DNA of 64,000 nucleotides from Ficedula albicollis (taxonomy: Eukaryota; Chordata; Aves; Passeriformes; Muscicapidae). The translations under genes were made by a program, and so were the position numbers. Positions 37,901-50,580 of the stretch are shown piece by piece. The stretch lies in assembly GCF_000247815.1 (NCBI RefSeq), contig NC_021674.1:28522901-28586900 (forward strand), given 5' to 3'. Within the stretch, counting starts at the first letter, position 1. Each line of letters begins with the position of its first letter. The notes beneath the pieces are model-generated. The model saw only the letters and a list, made by a program, of their open reading frames with translations. It made no database searches and was not told the origin of the DNA.

Positions 37901-40900
37901 TCCAAGGCTCCTTGTTTGTGCAGTGAGGACCATAAATGGTACACATTAAAACATAAATGAACAGGGACAATTGTCTGCCCTGATGTTTCTACATCCTTGT
38001 CATCTGGACAAGTTCTTGCAGCCTGTTAGCTCCCAGGACTAAGCTGATGTGGTGAGTATTAATTGCTATAAGGAATTTGCTGATAGCTAAATGCTCCCCT
38101 GTAGGCACTTTGGAACTGCAGCTGATTTAGTGCATGGCTGGGATAGATGAATCTAGGGGCAACATGTTTCTGCTTCATTTTCAGATCACAGGGGGCTGTG
38201 TGTGACTGAGCAGTCTGGCTGCTTCCAGGCTGAGCATTTGTAGCAATCCATGAGTTCTCTACACAAAGCTGAAGGTGCTGACATCAGTGCAATTGTGATG
38301 GTATCTAAATAAAGCCATCAGGTGGAAAAAAAAATTGCCACTGGTGAATTTTCCGTGAACTCATGAGGACTTAAAACTGCTGTGGTAAAATGGGATTGGT
38401 TTCAGAGATCTGCTAAAACTCAATGCATCTGCTGAAATAATGATTTTGCTATTAACCCAAACCATTGCAACTGCTAATTTGACACATCTAGCTGAGTTTT
38501 CAGAGAGAAAAGGAACTCCTGTGTGATATTTGAACTGTAATATGGATACAGCCTTGGGAATCCTTGCTGGCAAAGATGTGGAAGAGTCTGCAGTCAGAAG
38601 TATTACACCATTTGTAAACGAATGGAATCAATATACAAAAAAGTAGCACTGCCCAAGTCTTTGTGCCCCATACACCCAGAGTTGTGCAACACCTTCTATG
38701 TTGGTAACAACTGTAGACTTCCACCATCACAAGCTAAACTCACATCCATGGTTATTGTAAATCACCAAAAGAAATGGAAGCCTGAACTTACAAACTTACT
38801 CAAAAACTGACTTGTTTCTTTCTGAGCTGAAAGAACACTGCACAATTAGTCATGGACCCTTGTGCTTGCTGGGACCAGCTTCTGAGCATTCCAGTTGGAG
38901 ATGCCCCCATTAGCTGTTTGCTGCTTGATTCTCTGCTTACATGAGTTATGGGGAAGCCCCTGCTCTGGGGATTAGACCTGACATTAGGCAAGGCAGGTGA
39001 GGCAGGGAAAGGAAAAATTGCTGTTTTGTCATCATTGTTCTTTGATTGACACAGAGTGCAAATTACTGAAATTATCTGTATCTTCATGCCAATGTCCATG
39101 AAGTCCCTGAGTTGTTGAGCCTGTTACAGCTGCAGCATGAATACTCTGAAGCACCTTTCAGCAGTGGACTGTTTTGTGCCTAGCAGAGTATCCCTATGGC
39201 TTTCCTTTCCCCTCCTTTTCCTGAGCTCTTGGCTGGGCTCTGAGTTTACCACAGAAGGTTTGCAATCTGCAGCTGTCACAATAACTTTTGCATTATCTGC
39301 AAATATCCATCTCCTTCATATCCCTCCTGCCAGCCAACTGCCTGCTGTGTATGCTTTATGGAGATTTCTATGTCTTCCTCCTGCTCTGCTTAGCAAACAT
39401 GTTTGTCCTGACCCACACTAACAATAGCTGTGCTGAATACCTATAATGAAAGGCATGGAGAAAAAGATTCAGTTCTTTAGGACCTGTGGCTTAACTGATC
39501 ATTGCTGGCATTTCTAGGTCATTATTAGTAACTATAAAAGTGCAGGGAGAAAATGCAAAGGGCTGCATGTGAGATAGTAAAAACACAGGACACATCCTGC
39601 TGCACAGGACACCTCCACCTCACAGTGCTCCCCTTAGAGAGCAGCATGTCTGCAAGGAAGAGCAAGGCACGTGCTTTTGGGAAAACTTCTTTTCCACAAA
39701 GTTATCCTCCTGAGCATCTCATCTTCTTGTCCCTCACACCACCAACCTCTCATGTTAAGAGGAAAAGTAAAAGGGAAGCATGCTCATCTCTCTAGGTGGG
39801 AGGGAGAAAATGCAGAAGGGACACTGGGGAATCCAGCAGGATGAGACAACAGAGGCACAACAGCAAAAGAAGTAGGGGTGTATTACAAGAGGGTTTTTTT
39901 AAGGAAAGAAGAATGTATGAGGGATACCTGAGAGTGAAGCATTCTGTAGGGAGGAAAGGGATTATGTGTGGCATGAAGAACACCCTCTGATGAAGGGGGA
40001 GGGCACAAGGCGCATGTAAGGAGGAGTGGTTGGGAAGGGAGAAAGGGAGAAAGGGAGAAAGGGAGGAGGTTGAAGGTGGGGGTTGCATACACAGGACGAG
40101 TATTGGAGTTCCCTGTGGAGCTGGGATGAGTGAACACTGGGATGACAGAAGCCATGGCAAGCAGAGAATTAATAGGTGAGGGCAATCTATGTATGTCATA
40201 CCTGCAACAACAGAATATGCTTTGAAGTGTTGAGAAATTGTCTCTGCCGTCTGTGAGAGAAGAAAGGTCTGGAGAAGTAAAAATAATGCAGCATCCTCCT
40301 CCCCATTTAAAGAGAACCTGCCTCTGGGAGTACTGGGTCATGCCCATGGGTTTGACAGAGCTTAAAAGAAAACAAGGGCTCAATAACTTTATTGATCAGC
40401 TCATGATGCAACCTGCTGCATGTTAAGCTGAAAGGGCTGATGCTCAGCTGCAAGCTACTGGCCTCCGTGCTGCCCTGGCAGTGGGAGGGCACAGGGGAAT
40501 GATGGAGAAGGCTCTGTGCCTCTGTTCTGCAGTTTTAGGGGCGTGTGCTGTTGCTCACCTGGGAGAAGGCAGGGAAATGACTCCTCTCTGCTGAGAGCTC
40601 ACAGTGTTTGTGTTTGAGACTCTGTCTCCTGCTCATCCACAAGAGGACAAACTGTTTTCTATGACCTCCCTCAGCCTTCTACTTACTTGGGGATTGACTC
40701 AAAATACATATATTTTAAGAGGGCATTTTTAAGGAAAGGAAAGACAATATCATTGTCACACAGAAACCTTGTATTTTTGTATGCCTCTCTGCATTTGGCA
40801 CCTACATTTTCATATATAATGTTGAACTGGGAAACTAGCCTGGGATTTTGGATCTTTTTTGACAATTCAATTTATGTAGCATGAATATAAGGGTGATTTG

Positions 40901-43856
40901 TAGATGCTTGAGAGGAAAGCACTCATAAGGAGTGAACAATTAGGGCAATCAAACATATAAATAGAAAAATTTCCTTGAATGGTCACATTCAAAGGTCTTC
41001 CCTGACCCCCTCATTTGGAACTAATCTTCTCTGGCAAGACTGGAAGTGCTTAGAAGCTTCTTTTTTCCTTTTCCAAGTGCACTTTGCCTTCTCTGTCTTT
41101 ACTGTTTCTAGCTTTGCCTGCTGTGGTTCACTTCTACTGCATTATTGCCTTGACTTGACTACACTTTTAGGCTCTGCAGGTCATTTTTTCTCAGAGTCTT
41201 CCCAACAATTCCTCATCTGGTATGCACACACACTTCCCTCACAAGGAGCTGAAAACATCTTCTAAGTGCTGGATTCTATCACAGCATCCAGATTATTAAG
41301 GTACAAATATTTCCTTGGTATAAATGGAAAATAAGTTGACAGAGAAGCAAAACTGTGTGTTGGTGCCTCAGGAAACTCGCTCACACCTGTGCTGTTGCAG
41401 CATGCAGTAGGAAAAGGAGAAAGTGAAAGAAGTCTTACAGCAGCTGAAACAGTGCCAGGAGTCAGTTCTGATGGCTAAAGTGGGGAAAGCTGTGGTGTGG
41501 GGCTGGCTGCACTTTGTAGGGCTGGCTGCAGCAAGCAAATGAATGAGCTGGGGCTCCCCTGCAACCTCTGCTTCTTGCTGTACTGCAGATTCCCAAAGAG
41601 AGCTTTAGTTTTGGATCAAATCAATCTCTGCTCCTAAGCCTTTGAAAATTGTGTGAAGAAACTCTGTTCTGCTCATTCACCCATGATAGCAAAAAGGAAG
41701 GCAGGTGTTTAATGAGTGTTAATAAATAACACTTTATTTCCATGGTAACATTTAGGACATTAGGCAAAGACATTTTAACAAAGACAAATGTCCCTTCTGA
41801 AACAGAAGAGTACAGAACAGATACATTTCACCTAACTATAAGAACTTATCCAAGACATGCCATTTGGGAATTTTCTTGCTCTAAACTCCCTCAAGTATCA
41901 AAGCAAAGTAGAAGGATCTCCAGAGAAGATTAAGAACAACCAAGGTGTAAGTCATGCCATGAAACTCTTGCTATCTTTCTTTCCAACATCTGCAGACTGA
42001 GGGAATGATCCCATAGCACTGTCCTGCTTACCCAGGCACTGCACATTAACTGGGATGGACCCAGGTGAGTGGGTTCTCTCTCTGCCCAGCATTCTTCTCA
42101 CATGCTTTTTTGATGGGCTCCTAAAGATACCCATCAGAAGAGCTAAGCCCACACAGTCAGGAGCTATCGATATAAAAACCAATAAACTGAAAGAGTAAGT
42201 AGTTCCCTTGAGCCATTTTTTTTATCCTTCCACTGTTTCTGGGATGAGAGAATTGTATGCTAGTCTTCAAAAGAACTGGGTCTTAGGGACTTGCTATGAC
42301 CCTGTATGAGTTCACAGATGTACTTCACATATTTGTCTTGGAGACACTTCTCAAAATGTCACTGCATTCATTTTATTTTCGCAATCAAACTTTGAGAGAA
42401 CATAAAACTGCTAGAAGTGATGGCTCTGGCTTCCCAGAGGTGCTGGGCTGTCATATCCAATGCCCCTCTGAGACTTTAGGTGACTTAAATGTGTCACAGG
42501 ACCCTGCCACTCTCTTCAGAGGCTCGTTGCTTTGTTGTGGGATGGAAGTGAAGGCAGAAACTAAAAGCATTTATGAAGAAGGACACATGACAGACTCTCG
42601 CTGTCTCTACTTCTAATCCTTTAACTGTATGCCAACTCCTCTTCAATGCCTAAATTTCATATTCCAGCCAGCTTCCTGTCCTTCAAACCCCAGAAGGCTT
42701 CCCTGAGTTTTGTGGCTCATGTACCTGCAAAAACAGTGGTCTGCACTTGCCTGTGTGCTCAGTAGCACATGTGTAAAGGATTTGATAAGAAGTTAGAAAG
42801 ATACCTGGGTCACTAATCAGAGTCGAAAAATCCTGAAATAACTCAGTTTGCTACAAAGAAACTTTCTCACTTGTGAGCTCAAAAATCCTGTCCTCATTTC
42901 TTTGCATTTTTTTTCTCTTGTTCCTTCCTCTCTCTTTTGTTTCCCTAGACTGTATGACTCTACAGCAGAGTACTTCAAATACTTCTTAGAAATAATGTAT
43001 TCACATTACAATTTTCCTGGAAAGAAAAAGTGAAAATATATAGCGTGTCAAATCATGTATTTTATCTGTCATCTAAACTGTACAATTTTGTAATATCCTT
43101 TTATATTTTATAACATTATCATGCATTTTAGATACTGTGCCACATATTTCAGACACCTGCTGTCTGTAATGTAATATGCCAGATCAACTCATGCTGTAAC
43201 AACTTCTCAGTTATCCTTACCATCTTGAAAGATGATGAAACTTACAGCCCGTGGCTGTTGCTTGACTTGCTGTGTTTTACTTGGTGGAAACCATGGGAAT
43301 CAAATGGGTTTTTTCATAACCATGTGGTTAGAAAGAGAAATGGGGTGGCTTGAGTCAGAAAAGGTTGGTGCAGATGAAAAAGAGTCATATTCCCTTTCTC
43401 AGTTGCCATGTATCCCCAAACAAGCCTCTTGCAGGTATTGTGCATCCCGTGGAGCACAGAGCAGTCAGACTTGCTTGGGCTGGAACAGCAGAGTTTCCTG
43501 CAGGCTTAACTTGTCACATAAGCCCTCTCTCATTCCAAGGGGGAGCAGGTGTGTGGTGTAGGGAGAGATGTTCATGAGGAGCAGATCTAGGGCGTGGGCT
43601 GAATGCTGGGCTCAGTCCATGTGAGAGCTGTGTCAGTCTGATCTGTACAGTGCACCACACGTGGATTGCACTGAAGCCAGTGTCACATCAGGCTGGTGGG
43701 GGTGGAAGCCACTGATTGTACAGGGCACCCAACAAAGTCCAGGGGCAGTACCTTAAGCCTACTCTCCACAAGAGAAAGTGATCTGGCAGAGTAGGAGGCA
43801 AACATGGAGAAAAGTGAAAGGACCTCTAATTGTCTTGTCTCCTTGTGGCTTCATTA
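34946..43856. other. Non-coding stretch, nothing recognisable beyond simple repeats
   Basis: Two places mimic a splice acceptor followed by a short open frame: TTTTTTATCCTTCAG before about 35730, and CTCTTTTGTTTCCCTAG before about 42950. The downstream open parts are about 29 and 27 codons and match nothing I know. T-runs lie at about 36800-36812. The opposed open frames of 39.8-40.4 kb come from purine-rich sequence. No mobile element was recognised. Confidence 0.5.
40033..40067 (+). repeat. GGGAGAAA minisatellite in a polypurine stretch
   Basis: About four units of GGGAGAAA end in GGGAGGAGG, within a longer purine-rich region (about 40008-40082). Confidence 0.85.
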
Positions 43857-44310
43857 GAATCACAGTCTCATAGAATGGTTTGGGCTGGAAGGGACCTTAA
43901 AGATCATCCTGTTCCAATTCCTTGCTTTGGGCAGGGATGCCTCTGACTATACCAGTCTGCTCAGAGCTCCATTCAGCCTGGCCTTGAACATTTCAGGGAT
44001 GAGGCACCCACAACTTCTCTGGACAACCTGTTCCAGTGCCTCTCTACCCTCATAGTAAAGAGCTTCTCCCTGATACCAGTTTCAGGGATGAGGCACCCAC
44101 AAATTCTCTGGATAACCTGTTCCAGTGCCTCTCTACCCTCATAGTTTTCAGGGATGAGGCACCCACAACTTCTCTGGACAACCTGTTCCAGTGGGGGGAA
44201 CCTGTTCCAGTGCCTCTCTACCCTCATAGTAAAGAGCTTCTCCCTGATACCAATCTTTCAGTTTGAAGATAACTCATCATCTCCTGAGTGTCCATCCCTC
44301 TTTCTCAGTA
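43857..44310 (-). mobile_element. CR1 LINE 3' tail, internally triplicated
   Basis: It begins at the left with GAATCACAG and CATAGAAT, the reverse complement of the CR1 terminal octamer, then GGTTTGGGCTGGAAGGGACC and TTAAAGATCATCCTGTTCC, which are typical of the avian CR1 3' region read in antisense. It continues through GGCCTTGAACA, CATAGTAAAGAGCTTCTCCC and a CAGTTTGAAG region. No coding sequence is left. The element is longer than expected because a central part is repeated three times (43991-44252, listed separately). The similarity to remembered consensus is higher than in the copy at 20914. Confidence 0.95.
43991..44252. repeat. Triplicated block inside the CR1 tail
   Basis: TTTCAGGGATGAGGCACCCA begins at 43991, 44080 and 44146, giving steps of 89 and 66 bp. 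The first and third units run on through CATAGTAAAGAGCTTCTCCC and CTGATACC. The middle unit stops at CATAG. The third also contains a small internal repeat of ACCTGTTCCAGTG around a GGGGGA spacer. This is the same 'full, partial, full' layout seen at 58-270. It arose after the CR1 insertion. Confidence 0.93.
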
Positions 44311-45998
44311 AGAAGGGCAGAGCTCTGGTGCTGGATGAGCCCACAGAAGGATGCACCTGTGCCCTGCAGGGAGGAATGGGACTCAAAGTTTCCTGTGTCT
44401 GTAGCTCTGTTTATAGCCAGACAAATGACAAGGCCAGTCTAGCCTTTTTGCATATTCATCAAAGCTTCCTGCTGACTTGAAATATTAATGTCCTTTAAGA
44501 TAAATTGCCACAGGAAGATGTAGACAGCTTGAGACACAATAAACAGGAATTTGGCCCTCTCTCTAGACAAATCTGAAATGCCTTTAAAGTTTTAAAACTC
44601 AGTGGAAGTTTCCTTGGTTTTGAAGCAAATTTCTTCCTTATTTCATTCAGTTGGAAATGTCAAGAAGAAAATGCAAGCTTAGGTGTTTTTGTGACATGAA
44701 AGTTCAATAAGTACCCAGAATTCATTGAAAGAACAAGTTAACATACTTAGCCAGTTTCCTATCTCAAAAGGTATGAATCAGCACCACTGCTTTGACTTTT
44801 ATTACAGTCCAATTATACTCCTGAGATGCTTGTCCATCTCTGGTTCAAGCCTAGGTATAATAGGCATAGGTGATTCCATTTTACTGTTTGAAAAAACTGT
44901 GTAACACATTGCTGGGTAGACTTCATCCATGGACATAACAGAAGTTGTCACTCCCACTTTGTTCTTTGTAGAGAAAAACTGTTAGTGGATGGGAACATGT
45001 GGTTCCAGGTGCCCACAGCAACACAGCCCTGAAGATAAGATGCCAGGATGCTGACAGAACAAGCATGGCTCAAGGGATAATGGAATGAGCAGCTTCTGCC
45101 CATCTGTTTCCATGCCTCAGACAAATCCTGGCCCTACTCCGAGACTCTTTGTAGTGGAATAAACAGCTTTTCTCCTAGGAAAGCCTGAACAAACCACCTG
45201 GATGCTTTGTGTGAGTGGATTTCAGATATTAAGAGCCTCCAACAACCTTTCAGTTTGTCTGGACTATTAAAAAATTCTGTCTCTCTTCCTCACTCCATTG
45301 ATCAACTGATGCACCACAGCTGACTTTAGACCCCATTGTCTCCTGTCCAGAAAGGAGGAAAATTTTTTGTCTCCATGTGACATTTGCAGACAGCTGCATT
45401 CTTCTTTGCAAGCTGCAAGTTCATACTTAGACTATTATTCACCCAACTGAAAAATGAGAATTCAAATTGGAAGAGTTTAGTCGATTTATAAATGCACGCC
45501 CTGGAGGAGGTTCTCCACGTAGTGAAATCTGCCAGAAAGTAAACAAGCAGCTCAGAGACTCCTATAAAATTTCTGTGGGCAGGTGGGCTTCAGACAGCAT
45601 GAAAATTAAACCAACACCTAGTGTGATGGTGCTTTTTATTATATCCAAAGTAATTCTTTGAACCATCTCCAGGTTTTTATTTTCAAAGAAAATATAGCTT
45701 AATTTAAAATTTAAATAAATGAAGACAAGTGCATCTGGGGAATAGGTACCAGTGTGCATCTACTCTTCTAATATAGATTATTTCATGCTGTTTAGGCTGA
45801 CTAAATAAAAGAACATGCAAATATCTCAATGTCCGCATTGTGGTTATATAGTACATAGAGAAAAATGAAAAAAAAAAAAAAAAGAAAAAGTGCTTGTATA
45901 GGCAAATTCCTGAAATAAAAATCAAGCTTTCTGCACATGAGTAAGATACTGATGTATCACTGGGAAAGGGTTAGAACAGCAAAATATCTTGGTTTCTC
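44311..45998. other. Non-coding stretch, nothing recognisable
   Basis: AT-rich sequence with one A-run of 16 (45868-45883). A 64-codon open frame at 45467-45661 has no recognisable domain. No gene or mobile element was identified. Confidence 0.55.
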
Positions 45999-46964
45999 TG
46001 TTGGTTCTTTTTCACAAGTACTCTTCTTGCACCACCAGAAGCCAAGTTTTACTGGCTATCTTGTATGAAGACAGAGATTTTCTGATCAGAAGGAAGTTGA
46101 GAGACTTTGCTAGCTGATGTTTGCAGCACTGCAGAAGGAGCATGGCATTGCAGTCACGTCATTGCAGGCCCAGTAGCATTTCAAGGAAGGCATAGTGAGG
46201 CAGCCAGAGAGCTCTTCCCACGGGCCCTGAGGCTGTGATGCCAAATGGAGATGGGGTTGGTGGGGAAAAGGGCTCTCACACACTGCTCAGTGAGAAATGA
46301 GCCCTATACATCAAATGGCTTGCATGCAACTCTTGTGTGGCTGCTGCACACAATCTGTACACCCTAGCCTGCTTTGCCTGGCTGCTGAGGGGACAAGGTT
46401 TTGGTAGCCAGGGGCTACAGCAGCAACTTCTGAGAGAAGCTGCTGGAAGCTTCCCACATGTCCAATGCCAGCTGGCTCCAAGATAGACCCACTGCTGGCC
46501 AAGGATGAGTGCTCCAATGATGGTGGCAGCACCTTTGGGATAGTGTATTTTAGAAGGGGGAAAACCCCTTCTTGAATACTGTGCAACTGCAGCTGGAGAG
46601 AGGATTAGAATATGGGAGAGAAACAGCTCTGCAGATAACAAGGCAGTGAAGAAGGCACACATTCCCTGTCCCCCTGAGCCAATGAGGGGGAGGAGGTAGA
46701 GACAATAGTGAGTACAGTTAAGCCTGGGAAGAGAAAGATGGGTGAAAGACTTTTTAAGATTTAGTTTTTATTTCTTGCTATCCTACTCTGATTTGATTGG
46801 TAATAAACTAATTTTCTCAAGTCAAGTAGGTTTTGCCCATGACATTAATTGGTGAGTAATATTTCCCTGAGCTTATCTCGACCCACAAGACTTTTGTACT
46901 GTTCAGCTGAGGAGAAGAACAGCTTTGGTGGGTACCTGGCATCCAGCAAGGGTCACCCACCTCA
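45999..46964 (+). mobile_element. ERVL-type endogenous retrovirus LTR (probably solo)
   Basis: From memory this matches an avian ERVL-like LTR along its length. It begins near TGTTGGTTCT (45999) and contains TTTTCTGATCAGAAGGAAG, GCAGCACTGCAGAAGGAGC, a diverged TATA-like stretch near 46542-46552, AAGACTTTTTAAGATTTAG, the polyadenylation signal at 46802-46807 and TTATCTCGACCCACAAGAC. It ends GGGTCACCCACCTCA at 46964. About 200 bp remembered from related copies seem to be missing or shortened near 46650-46670. No gag, pol or env sequence adjoins it. I could not find a matching target-site duplication, so the left boundary is uncertain. The 128-codon minus-strand open frame inside it is incidental. 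Confidence 0.8.
46802..46807 (+). promoter_or_regulatory. LTR polyadenylation signal AATAAA
   Basis: AATAAA lies in GATTGGTAATAAACTAATTT, at the position expected for the R/U5 region of this LTR type. It could end transcripts reading through on the plus strand. Confidence 0.6.
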
Positions 46965-48475
46965 CTACAGGAAAACCACAGCTGGTGGGGAAGGTCAAGG
47001 TGTGGGAAATTACACCCTTTGGGAATAACTATGGTGTAGAGGGCAGGGAGATGAGCCCATGGCTCTTTGTGGACTCCTTGGTCTTGCTTTTCTTCTGATC
47101 AATCTCTCCCAGTATAGCTCTTTCTGGGTATACTCTGGTCTGATGGCTTTGGTAATTTTTTCTTACAAGAGCGTTTTGAAGCATATCAAGTGAACAGTCA
47201 CACAAAATTAGCAGAATTTTATGTTCTAACACAAGCTGAGGCAAGATATCAATTTGACAGCTGGACTCTATTGATTTCAAATTCCAAGTGTAAGTGCTGT
47301 GTTTTGGGGCAGGGTGCAGTGCACAGATGCTGAACCTCTGTTAATGTGTGAAGCTGTGCTCAGCCTTGACTGTGAAGTGACAGCTGACACCCTTGTCCTC
47401 AAGCATTGCTGCTGACCCCGCAGGCACACAGCCAAGTTCTGTCTCTGGCTGCATTTAACATTGTGAATCTGAATGTTTGCCCTGCCAGGCTAGGATCTGT
47501 GACGGTTTTTCATCTGTTTGGGATCCTAGCCTCTAACTAGGCAAAGGAAAACCTTGCTGTTTCTCAAAGGATGGTGAAAGACCAGGTCTTGGACTAGTTT
47601 CTGCTCTGAGGTTTTCAGCACTTTCAAGACTCCTCTCCCCCATGGCAATATAATTTGTCATTTAGCCTTCTTGTGTGGTCTGAGGAGAAGGACAGGCACC
47701 TCTCAGAGGCCACTAACATTATGCTGAAGGGAGATGAAAGCAGCTGTCTGAGGCTTGGCTCTGGGAGGGAAAGGGGTTTGTGTGGGGTGGAGAGAGCAGG
47801 CCTTGGGCAGATGAGGTGAACAACTGCCCATCCCCTGGGGCAGTTGCCACTTTCTTATCTTCTGTCTTCTGCTCAGCTCTAGCACTGACTTCTGGCCCAT
47901 CCTAAGACCCCCATCTCTGGTCCACAACTGAAACTTATTCTCAGCATTGATCCTTTATTGCTCCAACTTGCCTTTGGTCCCCAGTTCCAACCACACTCCA
48001 GTGGGTAGGTCATTGAGTGAGATTCAATTTTTGCATGAAAAACAACAGTCCTCTGAGGCTTATTCTCCTCTCCTTTTTTCAGTGAGGAATAACTATTGAA
48101 ATCCAATTAGTTGCACATTAGAGACAACCAGCCTGGTCCTCCAATGCAAATCAGGATATTTTCCTTGCATTGGAAGGGTTAACAAGGTTCTGAAAATGTT
48201 GTTTAGTTATGTGGAAGCATAGCCATTGGCTTTACAAATCTGAGGTGTAGGCAGCTGTCTGGCATTTTTGCCTTACCCTTTCTCTCCAAAGCAGGGAATT
48301 TGCTGTTATGTTCTGCAGAAATTTCCCTGCATGAATGCAGCTTCTGTCTGTTCAGTGATTCCAGCTCTCTAAGAGTTCTTTGCTGCTGGGGCAGCATAAG
48401 AGAAGCCAGCTCTCAGGCATTATTGTGGTCACTTGCTTGAGTAAACACCACTGATGTGGGCAGAGGTAATAGAAA
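46965..48475. other. Non-coding stretch with one hairpin
   Basis: Open frames at 47029-47280, 47703-47927 and 47879-48106 (all minus) are short and have no recognisable domain. An inverted repeat at 48140-48174 is listed separately. Nothing else was recognised. Confidence 0.55.
48140..48174. promoter_or_regulatory. 10-bp inverted repeat containing an octamer motif
   Basis: Left arm TCCAATGCAA (48140-48149) and right arm TTGCATTGGA (48165-48174) are perfect complements with a 15-base spacer. The left arm and first loop base form ATGCAAAT (48143-48150), the classic POU octamer. Chance is possible in AT-rich DNA. Confidence 0.45.
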
Positions 48476-48834
48476 TGTCATGGTTTAGGAATGATGCTCC
48501 CAGTGTACTGCTCCCACCAAAACACTCCCTGCCTCACCTGCAGCAGGCTGGAGAGGAGAACTGGAGCCACAAAAGGTAAAGATTACAGGCTGAGATAAAA
48601 ACAATTTACTGGAAACAGCAATGAAATATGAAACAAAGAGTACAGTGGCAATATTAAGAAAAGGGTGTACAAGGCAGGCAAACAGTTCCCACATGAAGAA
48701 AAGCTCAGCACATGGGAACCACAATACACAATATCCCTGACTGGAAGAGACTCCCTTCCCCTCTTCCCTGGCAGTGTCGTGGGGTGGTATAGGATATCCT
48801 CTGGTCCTGGTCACGCCTCTTCCTAACTACTGCA
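48476..48834 (-). mobile_element. Solo endogenous retrovirus LTR with target-site duplication
   Basis: The plus-strand left edge TGTCATGGTTTAGG is the reverse complement of a ...TAAACCATGACA end, the same 3' terminus as the LTR at 63595, so this LTR is on the minus strand. Its minus-strand 5' end would be TGCAGTAGTTAGGAAGAGG (plus 48834 leftwards), giving canonical TG...CA ends and 359 bp. GAAA flanks both sides (48472-48475 and 48835-48838; AGAAA/AGAAA if one A is shared), fitting a 4-5 bp target-site duplication. A TTGTTTTTATCTCAGCC stretch on the minus strand corresponds to the region around the polyadenylation site in related LTRs. No internal viral sequence remains. Family is most likely ERVL-like, from memory. 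Confidence 0.82.
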
Positions 48835-50279
48835 GAAATCAATCTTGTCCTGGCTGGAACCAGGGCAAGGACTTCTCCATGTATCTAAATCAGAAGTGGA
48901 TCATAAGAGCTGAAATTTGGAGATAAACATTTTTGACTTTTCCCAGGCACTGTTGTGTGTTCTAGTGGATCAATCCTTCAAGAACACTAGCTTCAGCTTT
49001 GTCTTTTGTCAAGGCACGTGCCTAGCAGCAGCACCCAAATTTATAGCCACCCTTCCTAAATGTCTTTCTGTCATTATGGAAAACAGCTTGCAAGACCTAG
49101 ATACTTTATACTTATCTGTTCTTGTTATAATAAACATTAAAGGATGTTAGACTAGCAGATTTTGCAATTTCCAAAATTCTGGGAAGATTTAAAAATGAGA
49201 GCATTGTATGAAATCTCTCTGCTGCAATTGAAGTGGCAATTGTATGCTGTTTTAGAAGGAAAAAATCTAGAAAGCTGTACTAAGGAAATCCAAACACACA
49301 AGTTTCCAAATAGCAATTAAGAAGAAAATAATTGAAAGCTCGTGGTTTCCCAGGTGTCAAATGCTAAATACTATCCACGGGTTATTGACTATCTGATTAG
49401 AATGAAATGGAGCTGAAATGCAATTGATTCAGAAATAAACAATGCATCTATTTAGGGTGGTGGCCACACAAAGTTAAGTGGTGAAAGAGTCTCTAGTCAA
49501 TTTGTCAGGGGTTTCCACTGCAGTTGCTCATATATATTCAGTATCTTTCAAAATATACCTTCTCTCTCCTCTGTACAAAGATGCAGCTTCCTTCTTAATC
49601 TTTCTGAAATTGAAAAAGGCCTTGTATACATCACAGAGACTCACTCATCCTACATCCAGCAAGGACTTGACTCAGAGTAAGGAAAATTGCATTAGCCTTA
49701 AAAGCCAATTTGCTTGCTTTCTCTCTACCTCTTGGTCTACTGGTTAGGATGGCATTTTCTTGCTCTGTGAACCTTCAGTTTACTTGCCCTCACATATCTG
49801 TTTTTTATTCCATGTAAACAATCTGAAAGAATAGGGGAAATTTACAGGTCCATGCAAGACACCTCTTCCTTACAAGAAGTGTTTCTCCTTCCTCGTGTTC
49901 CTTGTATGGAAGACAATTTTTCTTGGATTACCTGTACAAGATTCCAGTGCCCTCTTCCCTCTATTCACAACGGGATCATGACTTCATAGCCTCCTTATGC
50001 TGCTCTGATAACCCTTGTGCCAACACCCTGGAATTGTGCAACAGAGTTCCCTCTGAGCCAAGTCATCTCGCAGACCCCACAGGAAAATGGTCTCACCAAA
50101 GTGTGTTTTCAGCTGCATTAGCCCCATGTTGTGGTTGGCTGCATGGCTGGGCAGGGACAGGAACCACAGCCTCATCTTTTTCCACATCAGTGGCAGAGCT
50201 TAAGCCACTTAAGTAACTGCGTCTTAAGATTTTTGGAAGCATCATTGCTCCCTCCAGTTTATAAATGGTGTGTGTATAC

Positions 50280-50580
50280 TAAGCTTCATTTAATAACAAC
50301 AAATCCTATTGCTCTTTGTTTTCCTTATCTGATTTTATCACGAGCAGGTCTCCTGCTTTAAGCTTTGCATCTATCAAGCTGCAAAAACACAATTAAACAA
50401 GACAAAGGTCTTTAGGCAGGTATTTCTTAGCTTTTCATGGCCATTTATATATTTATTTTTATGTTGATTGATATTCTCATCTGCTGGTCCATAAGCTCTT
50501 GGGCTTAGTTTATGCTAATGACTGACAAGTTTTGCAATTCATCAAGAGCTAAGAACAGACTGTATTTGGTGAAGAGTTCT
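50280..50580. promoter_or_regulatory. Candidate conserved non-coding enhancer
   Basis: AT-rich and motif-dense: ATGCTAAT (octamer-like, 50512-50519), several TTTGTT/AACAAA SOX-like words, ATTTAT and TTGATTGA homeodomain-like words. The texture is like that of deeply conserved developmental enhancers. Without an alignment this is only a suggestion. Confidence 0.25.

Noticed and set aside
42948..43034. Possible terminal exon after a CTCTTTTGTTTCCCTAG acceptor-like tract
   Set aside because: The acceptor looks good, but the downstream open part is only about 27 codons and matches no family known to me, with no upstream exon.
46276..46662. 128-codon open frame, minus strand
   Set aside because: It lies antisense inside the ERVL-type LTR; LTRs of this class do not encode a protein there.
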